A DNA stretch of 64,000 bases from Bacillus thuringiensis. Lineage in GTDB: Bacteria; Bacillota; Bacilli; Bacillales; Bacillaceae_G. The stretch lies in NCBI RefSeq assembly GCF_001182785.1, contig NZ_CP012099.1, forward strand, positions 3,594,501-3,658,500, written 5' to 3'. A model generated the notes under the pieces. It saw nothing but the letters and a program-made list of their open reading frames with translations, was not told the origin of the DNA and ran no database searches. Shown in pieces: positions 27,361 to 36,847 of this stretch (position 1 is its first letter; each line of letters opens with the position of its first letter). Made by a program: the position numbers and the translations under genes.

Positions 27361-28698
27361 ATGTATGATGTTACAATTATCGGCGCTGGAGTAAGTAGCA
27401 TTTTTATGGCTTATTCACTAGCTAAAAGTAACAAAAAAGTTTTAATTCTTGATAAAGGTAAAGCGCTAGAAGATCGCCATTGTCCTTTAGACGAAGGAAA
27501 AGTGTGTAATTGTACTACATGTGATAAATATTTTGGGTTTGGTGGTTTAGGAAAATCTGAAGGGAAATTTAATTATACAAACGGATTTGGCGGAGAACTT
27601 GAGCAAAAAGTCGGTAAAGAGGGTTTTATACAACTCATGGCTGAAGTAGATGAAATTCTATGCCAGTTTGGTGGAAGTTCTGTCTCAAAATATTCTACTG
27701 AAAATTCAAGTCTCACTAAGAGAGCTGAAGCGTGTGGTTTACAAATGCTAACAACAGAAGTAAGACATCTTGGTACTACACTTTCCAGTAACATTTTTCA
27801 GCAGCTCTATGAATTTTTACTGACGAAAATAAAGATCCAATTTCATATAGATGTACAACATATTCTGAAACAGGAAGATCATTTTACAATAGATACAAAT
27901 CAAGGAACAGTTCAAACTAAGCAACTAGTATTTGCAACTGGGCGTTCAGGGGCTGACTGGTTAAAAGATATGTGCAGTTCTCTAAATATTTCTCAGGAGC
28001 AAACACGTGTAGATTTAGGAATTAGAGTAGAAATGAAAGAACATCAATTACGTTCTATATTAAAAGATACTTTTGAAACAAAACTTTCTTATCAAGGTGA
28101 GCATTTCACAGCAACTACTTACTGTATGAATCCAAAAGGACGCATCATTCGAAAGTACGAAGAAGGTTTAGTTATGCCTGACGGTCAAAATTTTCGAGAG
28201 CAAGGAACTGGCACTTCTAATTTAAATTTCACTTTATTTATTCCTCGCTATTTTCCAACTCTCAAAGAAGCAAATGTATACGCAAGTTCAATTATTAAAG
28301 GCATTAACCAAGGACGAGATCGGATTGTTATACAGCGCTTAGAGGACTTACTAAAGAAACAACCTACGGCGGAAAACAGCATGGAACATAATCGTATACA
28401 GCCTACACTACAGGGGGACTATGGAGATTTGAATCAAGAAATTCCTCAATTATATATTGAAGGGCTAAAAGAATTTTTATTACGCTTAGAACAATTTATA
28501 CAAGAGCCTATCGATCAGCATACTTTACTATATGGAATTGATGGAAAGTTCTATGCTCCTACGATAAAAATTAATAATCATTTTGAAACTAGTATACATG
28601 GGCTATTTTTAATTGGAGATTGTTCAGGCGTTACGCATTCATTATCTCAAGCAGCTGCAAGTGGTCTTTATGTTGGAAAGTACTTATCTGACATTTAA
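27361..28698 (+). CDS. FAD-dependent dehydrogenase (COG2509-like)
   Basis: A 445-residue flavoprotein. The Rossmann GxGxxS motif (IIGAGVSSIF) starts at residue 6, the FAD-binding acidic residue follows in LILDKG, then a cysteine-rich segment CPLDEGKVCNCTTC and FGFGGLGKSEGKFNY. The C-terminus has the second FAD motif LFLIGDCSGVTHSLSQAAASG. This is the pattern of COG2509 oxidoreductases, whose substrate is unknown. The Cys cluster might hold a metal or redox centre. It stands alone; start ATG with AGCAGGTG. Confidence 0.82.
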   Translation: MYDVTIIGAGVSSIFMAYSLAKSNKKVLILDKGKALEDRHCPLDEGKVCNCTTCDKYFGFGGLGKSEGKFNYTNGFGGELEQKVGKEGFIQLMAEVDEILCQFGGSSVSKYSTENSSLTKRAEACGLQMLTTEVRHLGTTLSSNIFQQLYEFLLTKIKIQFHIDVQHILKQEDHFTIDTNQGTVQTKQLVFATGRSGADWLKDMCSSLNISQEQTRVDLGIRVEMKEHQLRSILKDTFETKLSYQGEHFTATTYCMNPKGRIIRKYEEGLVMPDGQNFREQGTGTSNLNFTLFIPRYFPTLKEANVYASSIIKGINQGRDRIVIQRLEDLLKKQPTAENSMEHNRIQPTLQGDYGDLNQEIPQLYIEGLKEFLLRLEQFIQEPIDQHTLLYGIDGKFYAPTIKINNHFETSIHGLFLIGDCSGVTHSLSQAAASGLYVGKYLSDI

Positions 28699-28857
28699 TT
28701 TCTATTATTAAGATTTCAGTCAAATATATTCAATTTCAAAATACTTTACTTATATATAGTAAAAGTATATTAATAAGTCCCCTATTCTTCCCGGCTAATA
28801 ATTAACCGACAAAAAGTCGAGATTTTACAAGATACATATGTAATATAACTGTATATT

Positions 28858-28904
28858 TAAAACGATTGACATTCAATTCTAATAAATTGAATGTCAACAG
28901 TTTT
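28858..28904 (-). terminator. Long hairpin directly behind the gene remnant
   Basis: The stem TTGACATTCAATT / AATTGAATGTCAA, extended outward by AAAAC / GTTTT across a 2-base bulge, lies right after the TAA at 28903-28905 on the minus strand. It looks like the terminator of the lost gene. The T run is poor, so efficiency is uncertain. Confidence 0.55.
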
Positions 28905-29094
28905 AAAAGTCTCTATCCATTTTCACTTTCATTTGTTCGATATTTTGTAACATCATCATAGTGTTTAATATGGTAGGATGTCTATAAGTCAATTTCACTA
29001 CAACTATGACTTGTTCTGCCCGTTTCTCAAAAAGAGTTATATTTATGCTACTACGCTTTAAAAATCCCCATTGTATGTATATGAATACTTCAAA
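28903..29094 (-). pseudogene. C-terminal remnant of a decayed gene (possibly MgtC-like)
   Basis: Sixty-three codons on the minus strand are open and read as protein: FEVFIYIQWGFLKR, then EKRAEQVIVVVKLTYRHPTI, then MMMLQNIEQMKVKMDRDF and a stop. In-frame stops lie just upstream (29095-29097 and again three codons further), and there is no start with a ribosome binding site. The beta-alpha-beta-like alternation (VIVVVKL...LQNIEQMKVKM) resembles small ACT-like C-terminal domains such as that of MgtC/SapB proteins, a weak similarity. A hairpin follows the stop. Confidence 0.5.
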
Positions 29095-29200
29095 TTATTC
29101 CCTTTAGAAAATAGAGTCTAAATGGTTCATTACACTCTAATAGTTATAAAAACATAATATATAACTTCAGTTAAATAAATTGTATAAAGAAGGTGTAAAA

Positions 29201-31120
29201 ATGAAGAATAAAATAAATTTACAAATGCAAAATATAAGCTTTGTTATAATAATGGCTTTAGCAGTATGGTTAAAAACATATCTTATTACGCGATTCAGTT
29301 TTGATTTAAAAATCGAGTCTTCAACGCAAGAGCTTATTTTGTTTATTAGTCCTCTAGCCGCATCATTAGCATTTGTTGGATTAGCATTATTTGCAACTGG
29401 TGAAAAGCGAAATTATATAGCGCTATGTATTAATTTCTTATTAACAATCGTACTCGTTGGAAATGTAATGTTCTATGATTTTTATAGTGATTTCGTTACA
29501 TTACCAGTACTTGGACAAACCTCAAACTTTGGACAATTAGGCGGCAGTATTATAGAAATATTAAACTACAAAATTATACTCGCATTCGTAGACATTGTTT
29601 TCTTCTTTATTTTATTAAAAAAGAAATCATTGGTCTTTAAAACAGAACGTGTAACTCATTCTACACGCTTGTTATACTTTCTTTTAACAATTGGTGTATT
29701 CTTTGCGAATCTACATCTTGCAGAAAAAGAGCGCCCTGAATTATTAACGAGATCATTCGACCGAGTAATGCTTGTCAAAAATTTAGGCCTATATACTCAC
29801 CAAGTATATGACTTAACACTGCAAGTAAAAGCCGGTTCACAAAAAGCGCTTGCTGATAGTAGTAAATTACAAGAAACTGAAAACTACGTAAAAGCAAACC
29901 AAAGCGAGCCAAACCCTAATATGTTTGGTGCAGCGAAAGGAAAAAATGTAATTGTCGTCACTCTTGAATCCTTGCAAACCTTCTTAATAGGCGCATCAGT
30001 CAATGGGCAAGAAGTTACACCATTCCTAAATGAATTCATAAATGAAAGTTATTACTTTGATAACTTTTTCCATCAAACTGGTCAAGGGAAAACATCCGAT
30101 TCTGAATTTCTAATCGATACGTCGTTGTATCCATTAAATCGAGGGGCTGTATTCTTCACACACGGTAACAATGATTATACTGCGACTCCAGAAATTTTAC
30201 GTCAGCAAGGTTATTTCACTTCTGTATTCCATGCGAATAACGCAACATTTTGGAATCGTAATATCATGTACTCTGCTCTTGGTTATGATCGTTACTATAA
30301 TGAGCTTGATTACAAAATTACACCAGAAACAAATTTAAATTGGGGATTAAAAGATATCGAATACTTTGATCAATCAGTAGATATATTAAAAACTGTTAAT
30401 CAACCATTCTATGCTCGTTTCCTTACTTTAACAAACCATTATCCATTTACGTATGATGAAGATACAAAATTCATTGAACCATACAACTCTGGTAATGGCG
30501 TATTTGATCGTTACATCGTAACAGCACGTTACTTAGACGAATCAATTAAAAAATTTATTGAACGTCTAAAGGCCGAGGGGCTTTACGATGATTCTATTAT
30601 TGTGTTATACGGTGATCATTATGGTATTTCCGAAAAACATAATCGTGCAATGGCACAGTTTTTAGAAAAAGATCAAATAACAGAATTTGATACTTTAAAT
30701 TTACAACGTACACCTTTATATATTCATATTCCTGGACAAACAGAAGGTCAAACTATTTCAAAGCCTACTGGACAAATCGATATGAAACCTACTATTCTAA
30801 ATTTATTAGGTGTTGATTCTACGAATGATATTCGTTTTGGCCATGATATGTTTTCAGATGAATATACTGGCTTTGTTGTTTTACGTGATGGTAGCTTCAT
30901 TACAGATAAGTATGCATACAAAAACAACACTTTCTACGACCGTATAACAGGTGAAATTGTAGATTTACCAAAAAAAGAAGCTCAAGCCCTCATTAAACGT
31001 GCACAAAATGAATTACGAATGTCTGACAAAATTATTGAAGGCGATTTATTACGCTTCTCAGAAAGCAATAAAATTAAAACTGGCGAAGTACAAACTAAAA
31101 TTAAAGAAACAGAAAAATAA
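29201..31120 (+). CDS. ltaS: Lipoteichoic acid synthase family protein (LtaS paralogue)
   Basis: A 639-residue polyglycerolphosphate synthase: five N-terminal membrane helices (within residues 8-180) and an extracellular sulfatase-type domain (about 245-590). The catalytic Thr is in TGQGKTSDSEF (near residue 297); metal ligands are the Glu of VTLESLQ and the Asp-His of YGDHYGI. It polymerises glycerol phosphate from phosphatidylglycerol. B. cereus-group genomes carry several paralogues, and which one this is cannot be told. The ATG at 29201 follows GAAGGTG; an in-frame TTG at 29180 precedes the site and is not the start. Confidence 0.92.
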   Translation: MKNKINLQMQNISFVIIMALAVWLKTYLITRFSFDLKIESSTQELILFISPLAASLAFVGLALFATGEKRNYIALCINFLLTIVLVGNVMFYDFYSDFVTLPVLGQTSNFGQLGGSIIEILNYKIILAFVDIVFFFILLKKKSLVFKTERVTHSTRLLYFLLTIGVFFANLHLAEKERPELLTRSFDRVMLVKNLGLYTHQVYDLTLQVKAGSQKALADSSKLQETENYVKANQSEPNPNMFGAAKGKNVIVVTLESLQTFLIGASVNGQEVTPFLNEFINESYYFDNFFHQTGQGKTSDSEFLIDTSLYPLNRGAVFFTHGNNDYTATPEILRQQGYFTSVFHANNATFWNRNIMYSALGYDRYYNELDYKITPETNLNWGLKDIEYFDQSVDILKTVNQPFYARFLTLTNHYPFTYDEDTKFIEPYNSGNGVFDRYIVTARYLDESIKKFIERLKAEGLYDDSIIVLYGDHYGISEKHNRAMAQFLEKDQITEFDTLNLQRTPLYIHIPGQTEGQTISKPTGQIDMKPTILNLLGVDSTNDIRFGHDMFSDEYTGFVVLRDGSFITDKYAYKNNTFYDRITGEIVDLPKKEAQALIKRAQNELRMSDKIIEGDLLRFSESNKIKTGEVQTKIKETEK

Positions 31121-31130
31121 TCTATATATG

Positions 31131-31166
31131 AAAAAGGAGCAACTTATTACAGTTGCTCCCTTTTAC
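31131..31166. terminator. Bidirectional terminator
   Basis: AAAAGGAGCAACT / AGTTGCTCCCTTTT stem between the convergent ltaS and GTPase genes. Confidence 0.88.
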
Positions 31167-31168
31167 TT

Positions 31169-33952
31169 TTATTCTACGCTTGTTTCTAAAGCTACATCCG
31201 TATAGGTATTATCATTACCTATATTTAAAATTACTTCACATTGACGCAATCTCAATTCAAAGAGCATGATAGAATCATGATAGATTTCAGGATTTGATTT
31301 CATCTTATGTAATATCTCTTGTTTTTCTTGTATTTCTAAATGCGTGTTTTCTACAGCTTGCTTTAAGGAGTTAAATGGATTCCTAAAGAATATATTAATA
31401 TCTCGCTCTTGTGTGTTTTCAAACAGCTCAAATTGCAAGAAAAATTTCTTCATAATAGAAGCCGTTACCTCAGTATAATCTTCATTTTCTACATACTGTT
31501 TGTATTTGTTATATAGCATAGATTTATTTTTAGGAAGAACTCCAAATAATTTACCGGCACTTTTCAGTAAAAATTGTGCTGGCGTAAATCGACGTAAAAT
31601 ATTTACTTCATCCATTTGTATTCTAGTCGTCATCCTGTCAGTATCTCTGCGCCAGTCATCAAGCACTTTAAAGTCACATTCTAACTGTATTCTATTTTCT
31701 CCAAATAGTGAATTAAGCCCTTCACTAAGTTCTTCTAAATACGTTTGGCTTTGAAGAAGCTCATTATTAGAAGTTGCAATCCAATTTTGCATAGAAAGAG
31801 CAAGATTAGATAGTACAGTTTGTTCTAAATATTTATGCACTCTTTCATTCATTGCTTTATTTAGTTCCGTATCCATGTGCCCGAAATCACTTTCTTCACT
31901 AATTATATTAGAACAACTCTTTAATATCTTCGGGATATTTTCAGTAAGATCATTCGTAATTTCAGTCTTCATTGAACGATATGATTGTGTAATGAAATGA
32001 ATTTTTTCCCTCTCAAATGCAGTAAGGTTATTAATGCTACCGTTTAGTTTCACTAGCATATCTTCATTCCAATTAATAGCATCCACTAGATTGTTTTCTT
32101 TCTCAACACGTTTATCCAAAAGATATGTAATTGTTTTTCGAATGAAATATAATAACTTTTCAGTACGTTCTGCATCGATATGTTTATGATTAAAGTTAAA
32201 ATGAATAAACTCAGTTAAATCATTTAATTGTTGACTACTTGTATATAACGAAGAATAAGGGAAAATTCTCGCATGTGGGAAATATGTGTTTATTCTCGCT
32301 GCCGTATCATGTAATACCCTTTTTACTTCTGCTTCACTGTAAATGTTATCGATTTTATTTAATAAGAAATGAATTTGTAAATTTGGCGTATGTTCTTGAA
32401 TACTTAATAGAATGTCACGTTCTTTATCAGTAAAAGGTGAATCCGCATTCAATACGAACAGTAATTCGTCTACAGAATTTAAATATTCGAATATCTCATC
32501 TCTAGTGTCGTTATTCCTATTAAAGCCAGGTGTCACTACAAATGTAAGTTTATTTTCATTTAAAAATCTGCATGGTAATTTAAATTCAACACATGCTCTA
32601 TCTCTATATGTTTGATGGTGCTGGGACATCATATTATGGTAATCAGAGACATCTTCCGTTGTTGTAATTGCTGAGTCTGTTATGGCGTTTATTTCTATAT
32701 GAGCATCATTTTTTAAAACTACTACATTTGAAATTGATTTTTCTAATATATTTTCTCCTAATATAGAGTTAATAAATGTAGTTTTTCCGTTTCCTGAAGT
32801 TCCCGTTACTAAAATACGATTTGTTCTTAAATCTGCGAGCTCGTCAACTAGCCATTTAAATCGGTGACCTATTTCTATATTGTGCTTTTGTGCCCATTGT
32901 GTAATAGATTCAAAAAGATGTAAGCTGTACTCTAAGCCATTTACATGATTAATAGAATGTGACAATAAGTTTTCTGCATGTTCTATATTTGCTGAATCTA
33001 TTTTGGAAGGGAAAATCTCATCCCATGCCAATACAGCTGCAGATGGAAATACAGCATAAGATGGATTGACTACCTTTAACCAATTTGCTAACAGATTTGG
33101 TATGATATCGTTTAATTGTCTAAGCGTATATTGACCTTGAATTAATGCAAAGTACGTTTCTTCGTAAAGAGCAGAAACTTTGTTCCATATATCGGACGAA
33201 TGTATTTCAATATGTAAGAAAAATTCATTTATTGTATTAAGCCATAATAAATAATTTTGTTCATCTTTATAACTGTTCCAAAGTGATGAAACCATTTGTG
33301 TAAATTGTACTTGATCTACATTATTTAATGTAGCTAATGCATCATAAAAATAGTCTGGTGAAATATGTTTAGTAAACCCTTTATCGATATATCCTTTTAA
33401 CACCTCAAACCATGGATACGATTCTATTCGAATTAACTCATTCACAGCAAGCTCTACTGCACTATCAAAATCTTGCTGTTCCTCATAAAAGGAACGGGCA
33501 ATTTTTGTGACATTCGGATAATCAGGATTTAAAGAAACTGCTTCTTTAATAACACCGAAAGCTGAGTCAAAATTATTTTGCTCAATGTAAAGAGAAAGTA
33601 ATTGTAATCTAATTTCGGTCATCAATATTTTATTATCAGTAGTAATGGAAGTATAAATATTTTCAGCAAATGATAATTGATTAAGTTCGAAATAAGCATC
33701 CGCAATATTTTTTTGTGCCCATGGTGCTAATTCATTACTAACCTTCTCCCATTTAAAAATAGCTGCTTCAAAATCTTGATGACGATAATAAAATTCACCT
33801 TGTGCAAAACGGATATAAGACCCATCAGAAATCTCATTTTTTTCTTCGTTTACATAAGCTTGTCCAAGTACGTCAAGAGTTGGTTTTGTTTCATTTTCCA
33901 TTAGGAATGTTTCATAATACACCTTTTTTATTAATTGTTTTTCTAATCTCAT
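31169..33952 (-). CDS. Large TPR and dynamin-like GTPase
   Basis: A protein of about 927 residues. The first 190 residues hold tetratricopeptide-like helix pairs (FRQ-like ...GEFYYRHQDFEAAIFKWEK, ADAYFELNQLSFAENIY, ALN-like SLNPDYP). A GTPase domain follows with P-loop GTSGNGKT (about 384-391), a G3 reading VTPGF (about 474) and G4 NKID (about 532). The C-terminal 350 residues are predicted helical stalk with a basic stretch (LPKNKS) in the middle. This is a bacterial dynamin-superfamily layout, so membrane binding is likely but unproven. The ATG at 33952 follows GTGGGGGA; the ATG at 33982 has no site. Confidence 0.82.
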   Translation of the reverse strand: MRLEKQLIKKVYYETFLMENETKPTLDVLGQAYVNEEKNEISDGSYIRFAQGEFYYRHQDFEAAIFKWEKVSNELAPWAQKNIADAYFELNQLSFAENIYTSITTDNKILMTEIRLQLLSLYIEQNNFDSAFGVIKEAVSLNPDYPNVTKIARSFYEEQQDFDSAVELAVNELIRIESYPWFEVLKGYIDKGFTKHISPDYFYDALATLNNVDQVQFTQMVSSLWNSYKDEQNYLLWLNTINEFFLHIEIHSSDIWNKVSALYEETYFALIQGQYTLRQLNDIIPNLLANWLKVVNPSYAVFPSAAVLAWDEIFPSKIDSANIEHAENLLSHSINHVNGLEYSLHLFESITQWAQKHNIEIGHRFKWLVDELADLRTNRILVTGTSGNGKTTFINSILGENILEKSISNVVVLKNDAHIEINAITDSAITTTEDVSDYHNMMSQHHQTYRDRACVEFKLPCRFLNENKLTFVVTPGFNRNNDTRDEIFEYLNSVDELLFVLNADSPFTDKERDILLSIQEHTPNLQIHFLLNKIDNIYSEAEVKRVLHDTAARINTYFPHARIFPYSSLYTSSQQLNDLTEFIHFNFNHKHIDAERTEKLLYFIRKTITYLLDKRVEKENNLVDAINWNEDMLVKLNGSINNLTAFEREKIHFITQSYRSMKTEITNDLTENIPKILKSCSNIISEESDFGHMDTELNKAMNERVHKYLEQTVLSNLALSMQNWIATSNNELLQSQTYLEELSEGLNSLFGENRIQLECDFKVLDDWRRDTDRMTTRIQMDEVNILRRFTPAQFLLKSAGKLFGVLPKNKSMLYNKYKQYVENEDYTEVTASIMKKFFLQFELFENTQERDINIFFRNPFNSLKQAVENTHLEIQEKQEILHKMKSNPEIYHDSIMLFELRLRQCEVILNIGNDNTYTDVALETSVE

Positions 33953-34456
33953 CTTTTCCCCCACTATATCTTGAAAATACATTTTTAAGATATGTCAATA
34001 CTTTTTGTATGTATGCTTTTTATCTTAACAAAGAATATCTTTTGGAAAATTTCATTTTCCTTTCATTTTTCAAGTTAGATTGAATTTTTATGAGAAAAGT
34101 TTCAGTTTTTTTTCAATTTCCTTTCAGTTATGAAACAGCATTAAATGTTCCTAATAACCTAATAAGACTATAATATCCCACATTATATTATCAGGAAAAC
34201 CCCATATAAACCATATTATAAAAACAATCTATATTGAATTTATATGCATAATTCACTGTGCTGTCAAACAAAAAAAACAACAATAGGAGCTAACAGCTAT
34301 TCTTACCATTTCTTCTCAAATTGTTTTCCTTTAAAATGTTTCAGTGGTTATGTAATTAAATTCCATTAACCTATATAAATAACTAGTCCAAAAAATATCT
34401 ATATGCATATCATGTTATAGTAAAGAATTTAGGAGATCCTAAAAGGAGGCATTTTC
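33953..34456. other. Divergent intergenic region
   Basis: About 500 very AT-rich bases between the GTPase gene and the small ORF. Contains GAAAGGAAA-type repeats on the minus strand (34050-34130). I see no open frame, known operator or terminator. Confidence 0.45.
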
Positions 34457-34642
34457 ATGTTTGAAGATAAATCTAAAATAAATTACCCATATGAATTTAC
34501 TGAAACTACAACAGTTCCTCTAAAGAACCCCATTGATAAAAAATTCAAGAACGGGACAGGTACACATAACTTTCCAATTAAGAAGCACTATAAAGAACAA
34601 GTTCTATACACTGAAAAAATTAATAATAATAAAAATAAATAA
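34457..34642 (+). CDS. Small hydrophilic protein, unknown
   Basis: A 61-residue basic, hydrophilic protein rich in Lys, Asn and Thr (starts MFEDKSKINYPYEF, ends KINNNKNK), without signal or membrane segment. The ATG has a near-perfect AAAAGGAGG ribosome binding site, and a terminator follows about 90 bases later, so a real gene is likely. I do not recognise the family; small basic proteins like this are common among sporulation-specific genes, but nothing here proves it. Confidence 0.6.
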   Translation: MFEDKSKINYPYEFTETTTVPLKNPIDKKFKNGTGTHNFPIKKHYKEQVLYTEKINNNKNK

Positions 34643-34728
34643 TTGTATAGATCCTTATAACGATTAGCCATGTATAGTTATTTGGTTAGTAATGTAGAAA
34701 TCTTTATTATACAATTCATGCACCTTTT

Positions 34729-34757
34729 AAAAAGTGCTGTATACAGCGCTTTTTTAT
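34729..34757 (+). terminator. Terminator after the 61-residue gene
   Basis: AAAAAGTGCTGTATACAGCGCTTTTTT is a near-perfect palindrome (shown in part, one G-T pair) with T run. Confidence 0.8.
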
Positions 34758-34844
34758 ACATAGATAAATTTAAGCTAACGCAGCCAAGAAATAAACTACA
34801 AAGTTACTCCACCATATTTTCGTTTAACAATTAAATCTACATAT

Positions 34845-34879
34845 TAAAAGGGAGCAACAGTAAATGTTGCTCCCTTTTG
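34845..34879. terminator. Terminator after mutL
   Basis: AAAAGGGAGCAACA / TGTTGCTCCCTTTT perfect stem with a 5-base loop, 20 bases behind mutL. The stem nearly equals that at 31131-31166. Confidence 0.9.
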
Positions 34880-34898
34880 AAATGTAATTTTATTCACC

Positions 34899-36839
34899 CT
34901 ACATAACCCTCTTAAACATCTTCTCCAACTCATAAGTAGAATGATGCACAAGAATTGGTCTTCCGTGCGGGCATGTGTACGGGTTTGTTGTTGTACGTAG
35001 TTCTTCCAGTAAGGCAAATATTTGATCGTTCGTTAAATATTGATTTGCTTTAATGGATGCTTTACAGCTCATCATGATGGCTGCTTCTTCACGTAACTTT
35101 TTAATATCAACTTTTTTTAGTTTAACGACTTGCTCCATCATTTCATCGATAATTTCTGTTTCTTGTCCTTTCGGGAACCACGTTGGATGCGAGCGGACGA
35201 TAAAGGATTGATGGCCGAATTGTTCTAAAAATAGCCCGACTTTTTTTAGTTCTTCTAACTGCTCTTCGACACGTAAAAATTCAGTAAGAGATAGATCAAT
35301 ACGGTACGGTACAAGTAACTCTTGTACTTCTTGCGCTACTCTTCCTACTTTATCACGGAAGTATTCATAATTAATACGTTCCTGCGCGGCATGCTGGTCA
35401 ATCATATATAAGCCTTTATCATTTTGAGCGAAAATATATGTTCCGTGCATTTGTCCAATTGGATAAAGCGGTGGTAAGTCATTCCCATTCATTTCAATCT
35501 CTTTTATTTCCCGAACTTCTTCTAATTCCTCTAGTTCAAAGTCCTCTTCATTACTGTCCCACGATTTCTCTTCTCGAATTGGTTCTTCAATTATCGGTCT
35601 AGTAGATGGCTGCCAACTTTGTTCTTCTCTTATGAGCGACTGTGGTGGTTGCCATTCTTGTTTCGGCGGTTGCCACAGTTGTGCTGGCTGTTTCACAGGC
35701 AGCGATTCTTCTTGTTTTTCATCCATGCCAGTTGGTAAAACGATGTCCGGCATGGATGGTTCTTTCGGCTTCGCATGCTCAAACTGGAACTGTTCTTGCA
35801 CACTTTCGTCTTTTTCTTTTTTCTTCGTTGTTACGCCTGCATCTGGAATGAGCTGTATTTTTTTAAATGCAGCTTGCAATGTTTCTTCGATCAGCTTTAG
35901 CAATTCTTGTTCTTTACTAAAACGAACCTCTAACTTCGCTGGATGTACGTTAACGTCAACTAGCATTGGATCCATTTCAATCGATAAGAAGCCAATTGGA
36001 TACCGGCCGACTGGCAGTAATGTATGGTATCCTTGCTGAATTGCTTTCATTAGTACAAAGTTTCGAACGTAACGACCATTTACGATCGTTGACATATAAT
36101 TACGAGATGCTCTCGTTACTTCTGGTAATGTTACATAGCCTTTAATTGTAAAGTCTAAAGATTCCGCTTCAATTGGAACAAGCTTCTTCGCAACTTGAAT
36201 ACTGTAAATCGATGCAAGTACTTGTCTTACATCACCGTTACCTGATGTATGAAGCAATTTCTTTTCATTATGAAACAGTTTTAACGATACTTCTGGATGT
36301 GACATTGCAATACGATACACGATATCTGTAATATTCCCGAGCTCCGTATGAATGGTTTTCATATATTTAAGACGCGCTGGTGTATTAAAGAATAAGTTTT
36401 GTACTGTAATATCTGTTCCTTTTCGGCTCGCAGTTTTCTCTTGCTTTATAATGTCTCCACCTTTAATGATGAGGTGTGTACCAGGCGCATCACCTGTGCT
36501 AGTAATTAATTCTAATTCACTAACAGAGGCAATACTCGGCAATGCCTCACCGCGGAAACCGAGTGTTCTTATACGAAACAGATCGTTTTCATCTTTAATT
36601 TTACTCGTCGCATGGCGTTCAAAAGCGACGATACAGTCTTCTTCTGCAATACCATCACCGTTATCAATGATACGAATTTTCGATAACCCAGCTTCTTCTA
36701 AGTGGATTTCAATAGATGTACTATTCGCATCGATAGAATTTTCCACAAGTTCTTTTACGACTGAGGCAGGGCGCTCTACTACTTCCCCTGCCGCAATTAA
36801 ATTAGAGAGTTGGTCATCGAGTTTGCGAATTTTCCCCAT
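34899..36839 (-). CDS. mutL: DNA mismatch repair protein MutL
   Basis: A 646-residue mismatch-repair endonuclease. The GHKL ATPase domain (residues 1-330) shows [15 protein letters not shown] and [10 protein letters not shown] variable linker (about 330-450) is rich in Pro, Trp and Glu, with WQPP-type repeats. The C-terminal nuclease domain carries [14 protein letters not shown] (about residue 480), SCKASIKA and CPHGRP, and a beta-clamp motif QELLVP. Forms an operon with mutS, whose stop is 8 bases upstream. Confidence 0.97.
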   Translation of the reverse strand: MGKIRKLDDQLSNLIAAGEVVERPASVVKELVENSIDANSTSIEIHLEEAGLSKIRIIDNGDGIAEEDCIVAFERHATSKIKDENDLFRIRTLGFRGEALPSIASVSELELITSTGDAPGTHLIIKGGDIIKQEKTASRKGTDITVQNLFFNTPARLKYMKTIHTELGNITDIVYRIAMSHPEVSLKLFHNEKKLLHTSGNGDVRQVLASIYSIQVAKKLVPIEAESLDFTIKGYVTLPEVTRASRNYMSTIVNGRYVRNFVLMKAIQQGYHTLLPVGRYPIGFLSIEMDPMLVDVNVHPAKLEVRFSKEQELLKLIEETLQAAFKKIQLIPDAGVTTKKKEKDESVQEQFQFEHAKPKEPSMPDIVLPTGMDEKQEESLPVKQPAQLWQPPKQEWQPPQSLIREEQSWQPSTRPIIEEPIREEKSWDSNEEDFELEELEEVREIKEIEMNGNDLPPLYPIGQMHGTYIFAQNDKGLYMIDQHAAQERINYEYFRDKVGRVAQEVQELLVPYRIDLSLTEFLRVEEQLEELKKVGLFLEQFGHQSFIVRSHPTWFPKGQETEIIDEMMEQVVKLKKVDIKKLREEAAIMMSCKASIKANQYLTNDQIFALLEELRTTTNPYTCPHGRPILVHHSTYELEKMFKRVM

Positions 36840-36847
36840 CTACTTAC

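Noticed and set aside
33953..34456. TTGACA upstream of the GTPase gene as a promoter
   Set aside because: No -10 at a proper distance; the hexamer lies almost at the alternative start codon.
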